From positions 8,474-16,035 of the forward strand of contig NVWT02000010.1 in assembly GCA_002733735.2 (NCBI GenBank): a DNA stretch of 7,562 bases, in the 5' to 3' direction. Under the pieces are notes generated by a model. It did no database searches. It had not been told where the DNA came from and worked only from the letters and a program-made list of their open reading frames with translations. Below, piece after piece: positions 1 through 7,076 of the stretch (the first letter of the stretch is position 1; every line of letters starts with the position of its first letter). The position numbers and the translations under genes are program-made. This DNA is from Robiginitomaculum sp. Lineage in GTDB: Bacteria > Pseudomonadota > Alphaproteobacteria > Caulobacterales > Maricaulaceae.

Positions 1-555
1 ATAAAATATACCAACGGAGAAACCGCACGGGCGGCGTTTTCTGGACACAATGGCAGGAAGTATAGCTCTATTGGCCGTGAGTTAATTTCACGCGGTGAAT
101 TGGAAAAAGGACGCGCCTCAAAAGCGGCTATTGAAAACTGGATGAATAAGGCAGGTGTTGCGGCGGCGCAGGAGTTAATGAACACCAACCCAAGATATGT
201 TTTTTTCCAAAAACAACCAATAAACGATCCTAAAGTTGGCCCGAACGGAACTCAAGGGGCGGCACTTACATCCAAAGCCTCATTAGCAGTAGACCCTGCA
301 TTTCATTCCTTTGGTTCGCCAATTTGGATTGATACTCGTTTACCGGGGTCAGAAAAAGACTGGAAAGGACAACCAACACAGCTTCTTGTTATAGCCCAAG
401 ACACAGGTGGCGCGATTAAGGGCGCATTACGGGGGGATCTTTTCTATGGGTCTGGTGATGCCGCTGGAAAGCTAGCGGGAATTCAAAAACACCCTGCTAA
501 ATGGTGGATTTTAATGCCAAACCGCTTGTCTAAACTTCGAGAAACTACATCATAG
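1..555 (+). CDS. mltA: Membrane-bound lytic murein transglycosylase A (MltA family), 3' part only
   Basis: The reading frame is open from the first base, so the gene begins left of the window; 184 residues plus the TAG stop are present, roughly the C-terminal half of a family usually 350-400 aa long. MltA enzymes cut the MurNAc-GlcNAc bond of peptidoglycan without water, leaving 1,6-anhydro ends, and are normally periplasmic, often lipid-anchored. Seen here: NPRYVFF (family block), an SLAVDP...SPIWIDTRLP stretch, and the C-terminal 3D-domain motif AQDTGGAIKGALRGDLFYG. The Asp of QDTGG (codon 400-402) aligns with the catalytic acid of E. coli MltA (family knowledge). A later SGDAAG...IQKHPAKWWILMP block ends the domain as expected. 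A TTG at 100 is only an internal codon, not the start. The Smr-domain gene follows after 2 nt, suggesting one transcript. The lipobox and the N-terminal part of the domain cannot be assessed. Confidence 0.93.
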   Translation: MKYTNGETARAAFSGHNGRKYSSIGRELISRGELEKGRASKAAIENWMNKAGVAAAQELMNTNPRYVFFQKQPINDPKVGPNGTQGAALTSKASLAVDPAFHSFGSPIWIDTRLPGSEKDWKGQPTQLLVIAQDTGGAIKGALRGDLFYGSGDAAGKLAGIQKHPAKWWILMPNRLSKLRETTS

Positions 556-557
556 GT

Positions 558-1052
558 ATGACAAATAGTGAAGACTACGCTTGGGAAAAGGTTAAGGAGC
601 AAACAGAGCCATTGGCGACAAGGGGCAAAACAACCTTAGCAACTTCTGCTAAACCAATATCTAAACCAAGGCCAATTCGAGATGGTGATTTAATAAACCA
701 AACTACGGTTAAGCGAAAAGAAGTTTTACCAGCAAGAGAAGACGGGCATCGTAAAGTGCGGCGAGGTAGAGTTGCTTTATCGGGGCGGCTGGACTTACAC
801 GGTATGACAATTATTCAAGCACGCAAAAGCTTGTTGTTATTTTTACAAAACGGAGCCTGTCAAAACAATATAACTGTTTTGGTCATTACCGGTAAGGGAA
901 GCCGTGGCGAGGGCGCTCTTCGGTTGGCGCTATCAAATTGGTTGCAACAGGTTGAGTTTACACCGTTGGTTAGTGGTTATGCGCAAGCACACGCCAGACA
1001 CGGTGGTGATGGGGCTTGGTATTTGTTTTTGCGTCGGCAAAGAGGTGTATGA
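558..1052 (+). CDS. Smr-domain (MutS2 C-terminal-like) protein
   Basis: A 164-residue protein. Residues 1-70 are basic, low in hydrophobics and probably disordered; the C-terminal half is a Smr domain, with the LDLHGMT motif at about 78-84, TGKGSRGEGALR at about 111-122 and a closing HGGDGAWYLFLRR at about 148-160. Smr domains bind nucleic acid, and several have nicking or RNA-cleaving activity; stand-alone alphaproteobacterial copies of this kind have no settled role. The His of LDLHG and the TGKG loop are the residues expected to matter. The ATG lies 2 nt after the MltA stop codon; the only purine-rich sequence upstream is within the end of mltA, so coupling to that gene is likely. The TGA stop is 14 nt from the end of the oppositely oriented hslU. 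No signal peptide or membrane segment is seen. Confidence 0.9.
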   Translation: MTNSEDYAWEKVKEQTEPLATRGKTTLATSAKPISKPRPIRDGDLINQTTVKRKEVLPAREDGHRKVRRGRVALSGRLDLHGMTIIQARKSLLLFLQNGACQNNITVLVITGKGSRGEGALRLALSNWLQQVEFTPLVSGYAQAHARHGGDGAWYLFLRRQRGV

Positions 1053-1066
1053 GACAGCTTGTTCCG

Positions 1067-2371
1067 CTACAAAATAAACTTCGATAAATCAGTGTTTTTG
1101 GCTAGGTCACCTAATTGTTTAACCACATAATCTGTATCAATTTCGATAGTTTCACCAGAGCGATCAGAAGCAGTAAAACTAATATCCTCTAGAAGTTTTT
1201 CCATAACGGTTTGTAAGCGTCTGGCGCCGATGTTTTCGACGTTTTCGTTAACGCTTGCAGCAATAGATGCTAGCTCTTTAATTGCACCATCAGTAAACTC
1301 AAGGGTAACGTTTTCTGTTTTCATCAACGCGGTGTATTGGCGGATAAGCGAGTTTTCTGGCTCGGTTAAAATGCGTAAAAAATCCTCTTTTGTTAACGCT
1401 CGCAACTCAACCCTGATAGGTAATCTTCCTTGTAATTCTGGCAATAAATCAGATGGCTTGGCGACATGAAATGCACCTGAAGCAATAAATAAAATATGGT
1501 CGGTTTTTACAGAGCCGTGTTTAGTGGTGACCGTAGTTCCTTCGATTAGTGGCAGTAAATCACGCTGCACACCTTCCCTAGAAACATCACCACCGCGATC
1601 AGAGCGTGAGGTAATTTTATCAATTTCATCTAAAAACACGATGCCATCATTTTCAACCAATTTTATCGCTTCTGCATTTATTAGGCTGTCATCAAGTAGG
1701 CGGTCAGCTTCTTCTTCAAGCAGAGGCTTAAAGCTGTCAGATACTGTCATGCGTTTAGAGTTGGTTTGTTGGGGGCCGCCTTTACCAAATAATTCTCCAA
1801 TATCTAACATTCCCATGCCGGCACCGGGCATTCCGGGAATTTCAATATTTTGGAATGGTGATGATGTGGTTTTAAGTGATATGTCTATCTCGCGATCATC
1901 AAGCTCTCCACTACGAAGCCTTTGGCGAAAGCTATCGCGGGTTGCTGTGGCAGCATTTTCACCAACCAAAGCATCTAAAACCCGCTCTTCTGCGGCCTTT
2001 TCGGCCTTAGCTTTTACTTCAATGTGCTTGCTTGAGCGGACAATCAAAATTGCTGTTTCGACTAAGTCTCGAACAATTTGATCAACATCACGTCCTACAT
2101 AGCCAACTTCGGTAAATTTAGTTGCTTCAATTTTAAGAAATGGAGCGTTGGCTAGTTTTGATAATCTGCGGGCAATTTCAGTTTTACCAACACCGGTTGG
2201 CCCGATCATAAGAATGTTTTTTGGGGTTACTTCATCACGTAATGGCCCCTCAATCTGTCTTCGACGCCACCGGTTGCGAAGCGCAATAGCTACGGCCTTT
2301 TTTGCGTCTGCTTGGGCGACAATATGACGATCCAGCTCGGAAACAATTTCTCTTGGGGAAAATTCACTCAT
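1067..2371 (-). CDS. hslU: HslU (ClpY), ATPase subunit of the HslUV protease
   Basis: A 434-residue AAA+ unfoldase, close to the 443 aa of E. coli HslU. It forms a hexameric ring that unfolds cytosolic substrates and feeds them into HslV. Motifs: N-terminal SPREIVSELDRHIVAQ; Walker A GPTGVGKT at 57-64; pore loop GYVGRD at 90-95; an inserted I-domain at about 110-235 (charged, then Gly/Met-rich around 178-200); Walker B IVFLDEID at 244-251; sensor-1 region LFIASGAFH; the likely arginine finger in ELQGRLP (R316); sensor-2 GARR at 382-385. It ends in LSKFIL, the hydrophobic tail that in this family docks into HslV. The ATG lies 7 nt after the hslV stop with only a modest purine run (CGGGA) upstream, so it probably depends on hslV transcription and perhaps translation. 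The stop is TAG. All key residues are present, so it should be functional. Confidence 0.98.
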   Translation of the reverse strand: MSEFSPREIVSELDRHIVAQADAKKAVAIALRNRWRRRQIEGPLRDEVTPKNILMIGPTGVGKTEIARRLSKLANAPFLKIEATKFTEVGYVGRDVDQIVRDLVETAILIVRSSKHIEVKAKAEKAAEERVLDALVGENAATATRDSFRQRLRSGELDDREIDISLKTTSSPFQNIEIPGMPGAGMGMLDIGELFGKGGPQQTNSKRMTVSDSFKPLLEEEADRLLDDSLINAEAIKLVENDGIVFLDEIDKITSRSDRGGDVSREGVQRDLLPLIEGTTVTTKHGSVKTDHILFIASGAFHVAKPSDLLPELQGRLPIRVELRALTKEDFLRILTEPENSLIRQYTALMKTENVTLEFTDGAIKELASIAASVNENVENIGARRLQTVMEKLLEDISFTASDRSGETIEIDTDYVVKQLGDLAKNTDLSKFIL

Positions 2372-2378
2372 TTGATTA

Positions 2379-2948
2379 TCACGTGTCCCGTTTCAAGGTT
2401 TCAATGGTAAAGTTACTGTTGGTATAAACACAAATTTCGGCGGCAATTTCCATTGCTTTGCGAGCAATTACTTCGGCATCATCTTCATAATCAAACAATG
2501 CCCGAGCGGCGGCTTGAGCAAAATTACCACCGGAACCGATGGCAGCAACTCCGTGTTCTGGTTCTAATACATCGCCGACACCAGTAAGTATTAACACGGT
2601 CTCAGAATTGGCGACGATCAACATCGCCTCAAGGCGGCGCATATAGCGATCCGTTCTCCAGTCTTTGGCTAATTCAACACAGGCTCTGGCCAACTGGGTT
2701 GGGTATTGTTCTAGCTTAGTTTCAAGTCTTTCAAATAAAGCCATTGCATCGGCTGTTGCGCCGGCAAAACCGGTGATGACTTGTCCGCTTGTTCCAAGTT
2801 TGCGAACTTTTTGCGCATTTCCTTTGATGACGGTGGAGCCGATAGAAACCTGTCCATCTCCGGCAATTACTGTTTTACCATTTTTATGTACGGCCAAAAT
2901 AGTTGTGCCGCACCAATTAGCTGCATTGGTGTTTGAGTGTTTAGACAT
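2379..2948 (-). CDS. hslV: HslV (ClpQ), threonine peptidase subunit of the HslUV protease
   Basis: A 189-residue proteasome-beta-type peptidase that forms double hexamer rings capped by HslU. The catalytic threonine is Thr15 in WCGTTILAV, so the first 14 residues must be removed to expose it; E. coli HslV carries only an initiator Met there. Relative to Thr15 as residue 1, the other active-site residues fall where the family places them: Asp17 (Asp31 here, in AGDGQVS), Lys33 (Lys47, in NAQKVRKL) and Ser125 (Ser139, in AIGSGG). ATG at 2946-2948 is preceded by AGGAA with a 7-nt spacer, a good ribosome binding site, which supports this start and thus the extension. The stop (TGA) is 7 nt before hslU. 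A heat-shock-type promoter lies upstream. Intact by all visible motifs. Confidence 0.98.
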   Translation of the reverse strand: MSKHSNTNAANWCGTTILAVHKNGKTVIAGDGQVSIGSTVIKGNAQKVRKLGTSGQVITGFAGATADAMALFERLETKLEQYPTQLARACVELAKDWRTDRYMRRLEAMLIVANSETVLILTGVGDVLEPEHGVAAIGSGGNFAQAAARALFDYEDDAEVIARKAMEIAAEICVYTNSNFTIETLKRDT

Positions 2949-2981
2949 AAAGCCATTCCTACGTAACTAAGGTAACGCTTT

Positions 2982-3010
2982 AATTGGATTGTGTGGCGAC
3001 AAATTTCAAG
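2982..3010 (-). promoter_or_regulatory. Sigma-32 (RpoH)-type heat-shock promoter for hslVU
   Basis: On the minus strand, CTTGAA (plus positions 3005-3010, with three more C upstream giving CCCCTTGAA) is followed after 17 nt by CCAATT(A) (2981-2987). This fits the heat-shock sigma consensus, CCCTTGAA then CCCCATNTA, well at -35 and acceptably at -10. It lies in the 88-nt gap before hslV, leaving a leader of about 30 nt. hslVU is a classic RpoH regulon member in E. coli, so the position makes biological sense. The promoter call is inference from sequence, without mapping of the transcript start. Confidence 0.72.
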
Positions 3011-3036
3011 GGGTTTGTTGGTAAAAGTGTTTTAGG

Positions 3037-4881
3037 CTAGGACGCTTGGGAAAGGTTCATTAATTGATCGCTTTCGGCTTTTCTGTCTAAGCCCTTGCGG
3101 TCTTGTTCCAAAAGAATAGTAAAATCAGCTTCTGGCACGGGTCTTGAAAAATAATAACCTTGGACATAATCACAACAGTGAAGCTGCAAAAAGGCGAAGT
3201 GTTCTCTGGTTTCCACACCTTCGGCGACTGTTCTGTAACCAAGAGATTCTGCCATTGCCAACACGGTTTGAACAATGACTCTGGCGTGTTTGTCTTCGGT
3301 CATTTCTTGCACAAAGGACTGGTCAATTTTGAAAACATCAAACGGCAAACGAGTTAGATAAGCCAAAGAAGAATGTCCGGTTCCAAAATCATCAATTGCA
3401 AAACGCACCCCCCGGTCTCTAAGAGGAGAAACTTGTTCAATTAACCGCTCTGGGTTTGTCATGGCCACACTTTCGGTTAGCTCTAACTCTAACAGTTCAT
3501 GTGGTAGGCCGGTATCTTCAAGGATTTTTCCAACAATTTGTGTAAAATCATCACGAGCAAATTGTAACGCCGAAACATTAACTGCAACCGGACACCTAAA
3601 TCCAGCATCAAGCCAGCGGGCGGCAGCACGGCAGGCTTCTTCTAAGACATAATCACCAATTTCTAAAATTAGCCCAGTTTCTTCGGCAACATCAATAAAT
3701 GCTCCTGGAGAAATTATTTTCCCCGGTGCTTTTTGCCAGCGAACTAAAGCCTCACACCCAGATATAGAGCCGTCACGAACATCTATTTTTGGCTGATAAA
3801 AGACTATAAATTCGCGATTTTTGATCGCGCGGCGCATTTCATTTTGCAGGGTAATTCGACGAATGGCTGCTTGTGTCATGCTTGGCTCAAAGAATTGCCA
3901 ATTTCCGCCACCATTTTCTTTGGCGACATCAATGGCAAAATTAACACTGTTGAGTAAGGTCTTAGAATCGCTAGCATCGTGGGGGTACATAGCTATGCCA
4001 ATGCGCGCAGATAGAGTTACGGGTTGTCCGGCGGCGGATAATGGCTGGGCTATGGTTTCAACTATTTCTTTGGCTATTTGTTGTGCCATTGGTACAGAAA
4101 CACAACCAGGAGCAATAAGAGCAAACTCATCACCTGAGAGCCGAGCTAAAACAGGATTGGGAACAGAGCCGTTTGCAGAAAGTTTGTTTATGTATTTTCC
4201 GGTCACTTGGCGCAAACGATCGGCTGTTGCACAAAGAAGGGCATCGCCTTCTTCTTGACCATAGGCATCATTTAGTCGTTTGAAGCCGTCTAGGTCGATC
4301 AAAAATAGTGCGCCGGGGGCTTTGCCGCCATCAACAAGCAGGCGAAGGCGTTCGGTAAAGGCGGTTTTATTGGCTAATCTGGTTAAGCTGTCTCCATATG
4401 CCAGCCATCTAGTGCGATCTATGTTTGCTTTCATTCGTTCAAGCATCAAGTTTATACTGTTGGCAAGGGTTCCAAATTCATCTTTGCGCGAAAAAGCAAC
4501 TCTGGCGGTTAAATCGCCATTTGCTGCACATTTTGCTACCCTTATAAGCTCTTTGATTGGCGCCAATAATCGACCAACAACTAATATTGATAACGGAATG
4601 CCCAGCCCAAGAATGACAGCGCCCTTCCATAAGTTTTTTGTTATAAAGAAACCAAAACTTGGAATTGAGAGGCGTGTGACCTCGTTTAAGGTGGTTTCGG
4701 TTGCTATAAGGGATTTGGCGTGTGCTAAATCTGATACGGAGCCAATTATCACCATAAAAATAGCAACAAAAAACACCGCTATTGAAAACAATGCGGTTGC
4801 TTTGAAAACAAGGCTTTTTTGAAATTTATCGAACAAAACCGTAACAACCCCACTAATGAACCACAAAAGCTCACAGACCAT
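3037..4881 (-). CDS. Membrane-bound HAMP-GGDEF-EAL cyclic-di-GMP turnover protein
   Basis: From the ATG at 4881 it is 614 residues; an in-frame TTG three codons earlier (4890) is an alternative, and neither start has a clear ribosome binding site. Layout: TM helix at about 28-49, a short periplasmic loop of about 35 residues, TM helix at about 87-103, HAMP at about 104-157, GGDEF at about 160-335, EAL at about 345-590. The GGDEF domain makes cyclic-di-GMP; it has DLDGFKRLND and the motif as SGDEF (249-253), one change from GGDEF, and the RxxD product-inhibition site is absent (VPNP in its place). The EAL domain breaks cyclic-di-GMP down and looks complete: EALVRW (377-382), NVSALQF, ELTES, DDFGTGHSS (497-505), KIDQSFV, VAEGVET and QGYYFSRP. 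Phosphodiesterase activity is therefore the safer prediction; cyclase activity is possible. The periplasmic part is too small for a recognised sensor domain. The gene stands between the kinase gene and hslV, 88 nt from the latter. Confidence 0.95.
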   Translation of the reverse strand: MVCELLWFISGVVTVLFDKFQKSLVFKATALFSIAVFFVAIFMVIIGSVSDLAHAKSLIATETTLNEVTRLSIPSFGFFITKNLWKGAVILGLGIPLSILVVGRLLAPIKELIRVAKCAANGDLTARVAFSRKDEFGTLANSINLMLERMKANIDRTRWLAYGDSLTRLANKTAFTERLRLLVDGGKAPGALFLIDLDGFKRLNDAYGQEEGDALLCATADRLRQVTGKYINKLSANGSVPNPVLARLSGDEFALIAPGCVSVPMAQQIAKEIVETIAQPLSAAGQPVTLSARIGIAMYPHDASDSKTLLNSVNFAIDVAKENGGGNWQFFEPSMTQAAIRRITLQNEMRRAIKNREFIVFYQPKIDVRDGSISGCEALVRWQKAPGKIISPGAFIDVAEETGLILEIGDYVLEEACRAAARWLDAGFRCPVAVNVSALQFARDDFTQIVGKILEDTGLPHELLELELTESVAMTNPERLIEQVSPLRDRGVRFAIDDFGTGHSSLAYLTRLPFDVFKIDQSFVQEMTEDKHARVIVQTVLAMAESLGYRTVAEGVETREHFAFLQLHCCDYVQGYYFSRPVPEADFTILLEQDRKGLDRKAESDQLMNLSQAS

Positions 4882-4932
4882 TTTGATCAAACTATCAAAT
4901 GATTGTTTCAGGGGCGTTAACCAAAACCGGAA

Positions 4933-4957
4933 TTACACAAATAAAATTTAAGTGTAA
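4933..4957. repeat. Short inverted repeat TTACAC/GTGTAA upstream of the GGDEF-EAL gene
   Basis: Perfect 6-bp arms at 4933-4938 and 4952-4957 enclose 13 AT-rich bases. The repeat lies in the roughly 100-nt gap between the kinase stop and the GGDEF-EAL start. On the minus strand it coincides with a loose sigma-70-like pair, TTTACA (4953-4958) and TGTAAT (4932-4937), spaced by a short 15 nt. It could be an operator, part of a promoter or chance; it lacks the GC-rich stem and T-run of an intrinsic terminator. Confidence 0.3.
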
Positions 4958-4983
4958 AACTAGCTTCTAACTGGGCGCGTTTA

Positions 4984-5964
4984 TTATAACAGGTTTTTCA
5001 AAGAAATATTTGGACGTGCGCCATAGTGGGATATTACCTCGGCAGCAGCAGCAGAGCCAAGCTCACCGCATCTTTGTAATGGTAGATCGTTTGCTAGCCC
5101 ATATAAAACCCCAGAGGCATATAAGTCTCCGGCCCCAGTGGTATCAACAACATTATCGACCGGAACAGCATCAATTTGTATTATTTCGGAACCGTCCATA
5201 ATTAATGAGCCTTTTTCACTTAATGTTACTAAAGCAAAGCGGCTATCCTCGCGAACCTGTTCAATGGCCTGATCAATTGATGCTGTCTGATATAGTGATA
5301 ATAATTCTGTTTCATTGGCAAAAACAATATCTATATGCCCTTTGATCAATTGTAAAAACGCTTCGCGATGACGATCAACACAAAATAGGTCTGAAAGAGT
5401 AATGGCGGTTTTTCGGTTAGCAGACCTAGCAATTTTAGCCGCCGTTATAAACGCTTCTTTTGCATCATCGCGGTCAAACAAATAACCTTCCATATAGGTA
5501 ATTTGTGCTGCTTTAATAATTTCTGGATCAAGATCGTTAGCGCCAAATAAAGACGAAGCACCTAAAAATGTCGACATTGATCGTTGTGCATCGGGGGTTA
5601 CGGCAATCAAACATCGAGCCGTTTCTGGTCCGCCGATGAGCGGTTGCACCTCAAAAAACACACCGGCATCGTGTAGATCTAAGGCAAAATACTTCCCAAG
5701 GCTATCATCACCAACTTTACCCATAAAAGCTGCTTTTCCGCCAAAACTGGTAACTCCAGCAATGGTGTTCGCAGCAGATCCTCCAGACGACTTACTGGCA
5801 TTAGCAAGACGTAAATATAACTCTTGCGCCCTTGATTGATCAATTAAGGTCATAGAGCCCTTGGTTATGTCGTGTTGAAACAAAAACTCATCAGAAACGG
5901 TTGCTATAACATCAACGATTGCGTTTCCAAGGCCAAGCACATCATAGGCGGCAGAGTTTGGCAT
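4984..5964 (-). CDS. PfkB-family carbohydrate/nucleoside kinase (adenosine-kinase-like)
   Basis: A 326-residue cytosolic kinase of the ribokinase/PfkB fold. Seen: the N-terminal strand DVLGLGNAIVDVIA, the substrate-site segment SSGGSAANTIAG (59-70), GKVGDDSLGKYF in the lid/core region, FANETE with the NxxE metal/phosphate motif (N217, E220), and signature 2 DTTGAGD at 274-280 with the probable catalytic base Asp280. The length is normal for the family. The segments SGGSAANT, TARCLIAVTPD and STFLGA resemble proteins annotated as adenosine kinase in alphaproteobacteria. Substrate choice in PfkB proteins is hard to read from sequence, so a sugar or sugar-acid kinase is possible. The ATG shares one base with the TAA of the upstream lactonase gene (TAATG), and an AAGAAG purine run lies within that gene's end, so coupled translation is likely. 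No clear terminator follows. Confidence 0.92.
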   Translation of the reverse strand: MPNSAAYDVLGLGNAIVDVIATVSDEFLFQHDITKGSMTLIDQSRAQELYLRLANASKSSGGSAANTIAGVTSFGGKAAFMGKVGDDSLGKYFALDLHDAGVFFEVQPLIGGPETARCLIAVTPDAQRSMSTFLGASSLFGANDLDPEIIKAAQITYMEGYLFDRDDAKEAFITAAKIARSANRKTAITLSDLFCVDRHREAFLQLIKGHIDIVFANETELLSLYQTASIDQAIEQVREDSRFALVTLSEKGSLIMDGSEIIQIDAVPVDNVVDTTGAGDLYASGVLYGLANDLPLQRCGELGSAAAAEVISHYGARPNISLKNLL

Positions 5965-7025
5965 TATTTATCTTCTTTCTTTTGTTGGCAAACAAGAATG
6001 GCTTCATCAAAAACACCACCAATGAAAATTATATCATCAATAGAGGCGGCAACAGATGAGGCGTTAAGCAGGCCATCAGCGGCCAAATAAACTTCTTTTA
6101 CGGTTTTTTTATCGATATTTACCCTAAATACTTGCGAAGGGCTTAGTTTTGCAGGGTCTTTGGCATGGGCTGAAAAATCCAATAATCGTGGATGGCTGCC
6201 GATCCAAAGCGAACCATCAGCAGCAATATCAATATTATCAAGTCCGCTACCAAGCGCAATTTCATCAATTTGCTCTAATGTGCCGTTTGTTGTATCGCGA
6301 TTATAAACGCTTAAACTTTGACCAATGGTGGCGCTGACATAAAGCTGTTGCTTATCTTTAGAAACAGCAACGCCATTGGCATAAGAAAACCCAGAAGCAA
6401 CTTCTGTTGCTTGTTGACCATCATACCAAACTACATTTCCTGACTTTTTACGAAACACAGCTTCAATAGTTGCGGCAATGGAGCCGGTTTTTGTTCTGCT
6501 GTCATTGGTAATATAAAACTGCTTAGGCCCGACGGCGGCTATGTCGTTTGGGCTGTAAAATTCAGAGTTGGAAAAGGTTTTTTGTAAAACCAATTGGCCA
6601 TCTTGCACAATAAACTTATGAATTAGTTCTTTTGGGTTCGACCCATGATCAATGACAAATAAATGTCGAACACCCTCATTGTCGATAAATAAATCAAGGC
6701 CATGCGGGGCAAACAGGTTCTCGCCCAGATCTGGAAGTTTTAACATTGTTGCAGCTGCCGGATCATCAACAGGCATTTGCCACAAACTTCCTTGTGCTTT
6801 TGGGTTTCTGCGATCGTGGCTGGAAATGTAAACAAGACGATTTTCTCTATCTATTACTAGATCTTCGGCGCCAACAATTCCGGTTACAACTTCGCAACTT
6901 CCATCAAAGTGAGCTTGTACGCCGCGTAACTGACCCGTCCATAACATTGTGCGCCACCAGAAAAAAGAGCCGATGACCAGCACGATGATGAATACCAATG
7001 CGCTGCGTCCTAAGGTTTTGTTCAT
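5964..7025 (-). CDS. Membrane-anchored paraoxonase/arylesterase-like six-bladed propeller (lactonase or esterase)
   Basis: A 353-residue protein with an N-terminal hydrophobic helix at about 8-24 (ALVFIIVLVIGSFFWW after a basic start), probably an uncleaved anchor with the rest in the periplasm. The body matches the PON family point by point: AEDL (Glu54, Asp55), PHGL (His108), VIDHGSN (His127), SPNDIAAVGPKQFYITND (Asn160, Asp161), YANGV (Asn217), GLDNI (Asp263, Asn264) and GSHP (His278). From memory of human PON1, these correspond to its calcium ligands E53/D54, N168/D169, N224 and D269/N270, and to H115, H134 and H285. Cys44 and Cys346 fall where PON1 has its ring-closing disulfide. PON enzymes hydrolyse lactones and aryl esters; the substrate here is unknown. 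SMP-30/gluconolactonase relatives share the fold but fit less well. The ATG has a weak GAG-type ribosome site. The stop overlaps the kinase start. Confidence 0.88.
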   Translation of the reverse strand: MNKTLGRSALVFIIVLVIGSFFWWRTMLWTGQLRGVQAHFDGSCEVVTGIVGAEDLVIDRENRLVYISSHDRRNPKAQGSLWQMPVDDPAAATMLKLPDLGENLFAPHGLDLFIDNEGVRHLFVIDHGSNPKELIHKFIVQDGQLVLQKTFSNSEFYSPNDIAAVGPKQFYITNDSRTKTGSIAATIEAVFRKKSGNVVWYDGQQATEVASGFSYANGVAVSKDKQQLYVSATIGQSLSVYNRDTTNGTLEQIDEIALGSGLDNIDIAADGSLWIGSHPRLLDFSAHAKDPAKLSPSQVFRVNIDKKTVKEVYLAADGLLNASSVAASIDDIIFIGGVFDEAILVCQQKKEDK

Positions 7026-7076
7026 TTTACTGCTCGCAGATCTGTTTTTATAAGTGGGGTGTAGCGTTAGTTACAT

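Noticed and set aside
1524..2081. Long plus-strand open frame (185 codons) opposite hslU
   Set aside because: It is the antisense shadow of a clearly real gene: a serine-rich, low-complexity translation with no recognisable motif, while hslU carries every family motif in this interval.
2962..2976. Direct repeat GTAAC with 9-nt period in the hslV leader
   Set aside because: Two 5-bp copies are not distinguishable from chance, and no regulator site of this form is evident elsewhere in the window.
3821..4258. Plus-strand open frame (145 codons) opposite the GGDEF domain
   Set aside because: It is antisense to the conserved GGDEF coding sequence, and its translation resembles no family I recognise.
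4280..4822. Plus-strand open frame (180 codons) opposite the GGDEF-EAL gene
   Set aside because: It lies wholly within the N-terminal half of the GGDEF-EAL gene on the other strand and has no domain-like motif or ribosome site; it is a shadow frame.
4958..4972. Possible terminator hairpin after the kinase gene (AGTTAG-AAG-CTAGTT on the minus strand, then TT)
   Set aside because: The stem is only 6 bp, AT-rich and includes two G-U pairs, and the T-run is short; this is too weak to call a terminator.
5964..7025. Reading the lactonase plus kinase as a sugar-acid pathway (gluconolactonase plus ketodeoxygluconate kinase)
   Set aside because: The propeller matches PON1 motifs better than gluconolactonase ones, and the kinase resembles adenosine-kinase-type PfkB proteins; the pathway would be guessed from fold names alone.
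7048..7053. TTATAA as a -10 box for the lactonase gene
   Set aside because: No acceptable -35 box lies 16-18 nt upstream on the minus strand, so the promoter call cannot be supported.
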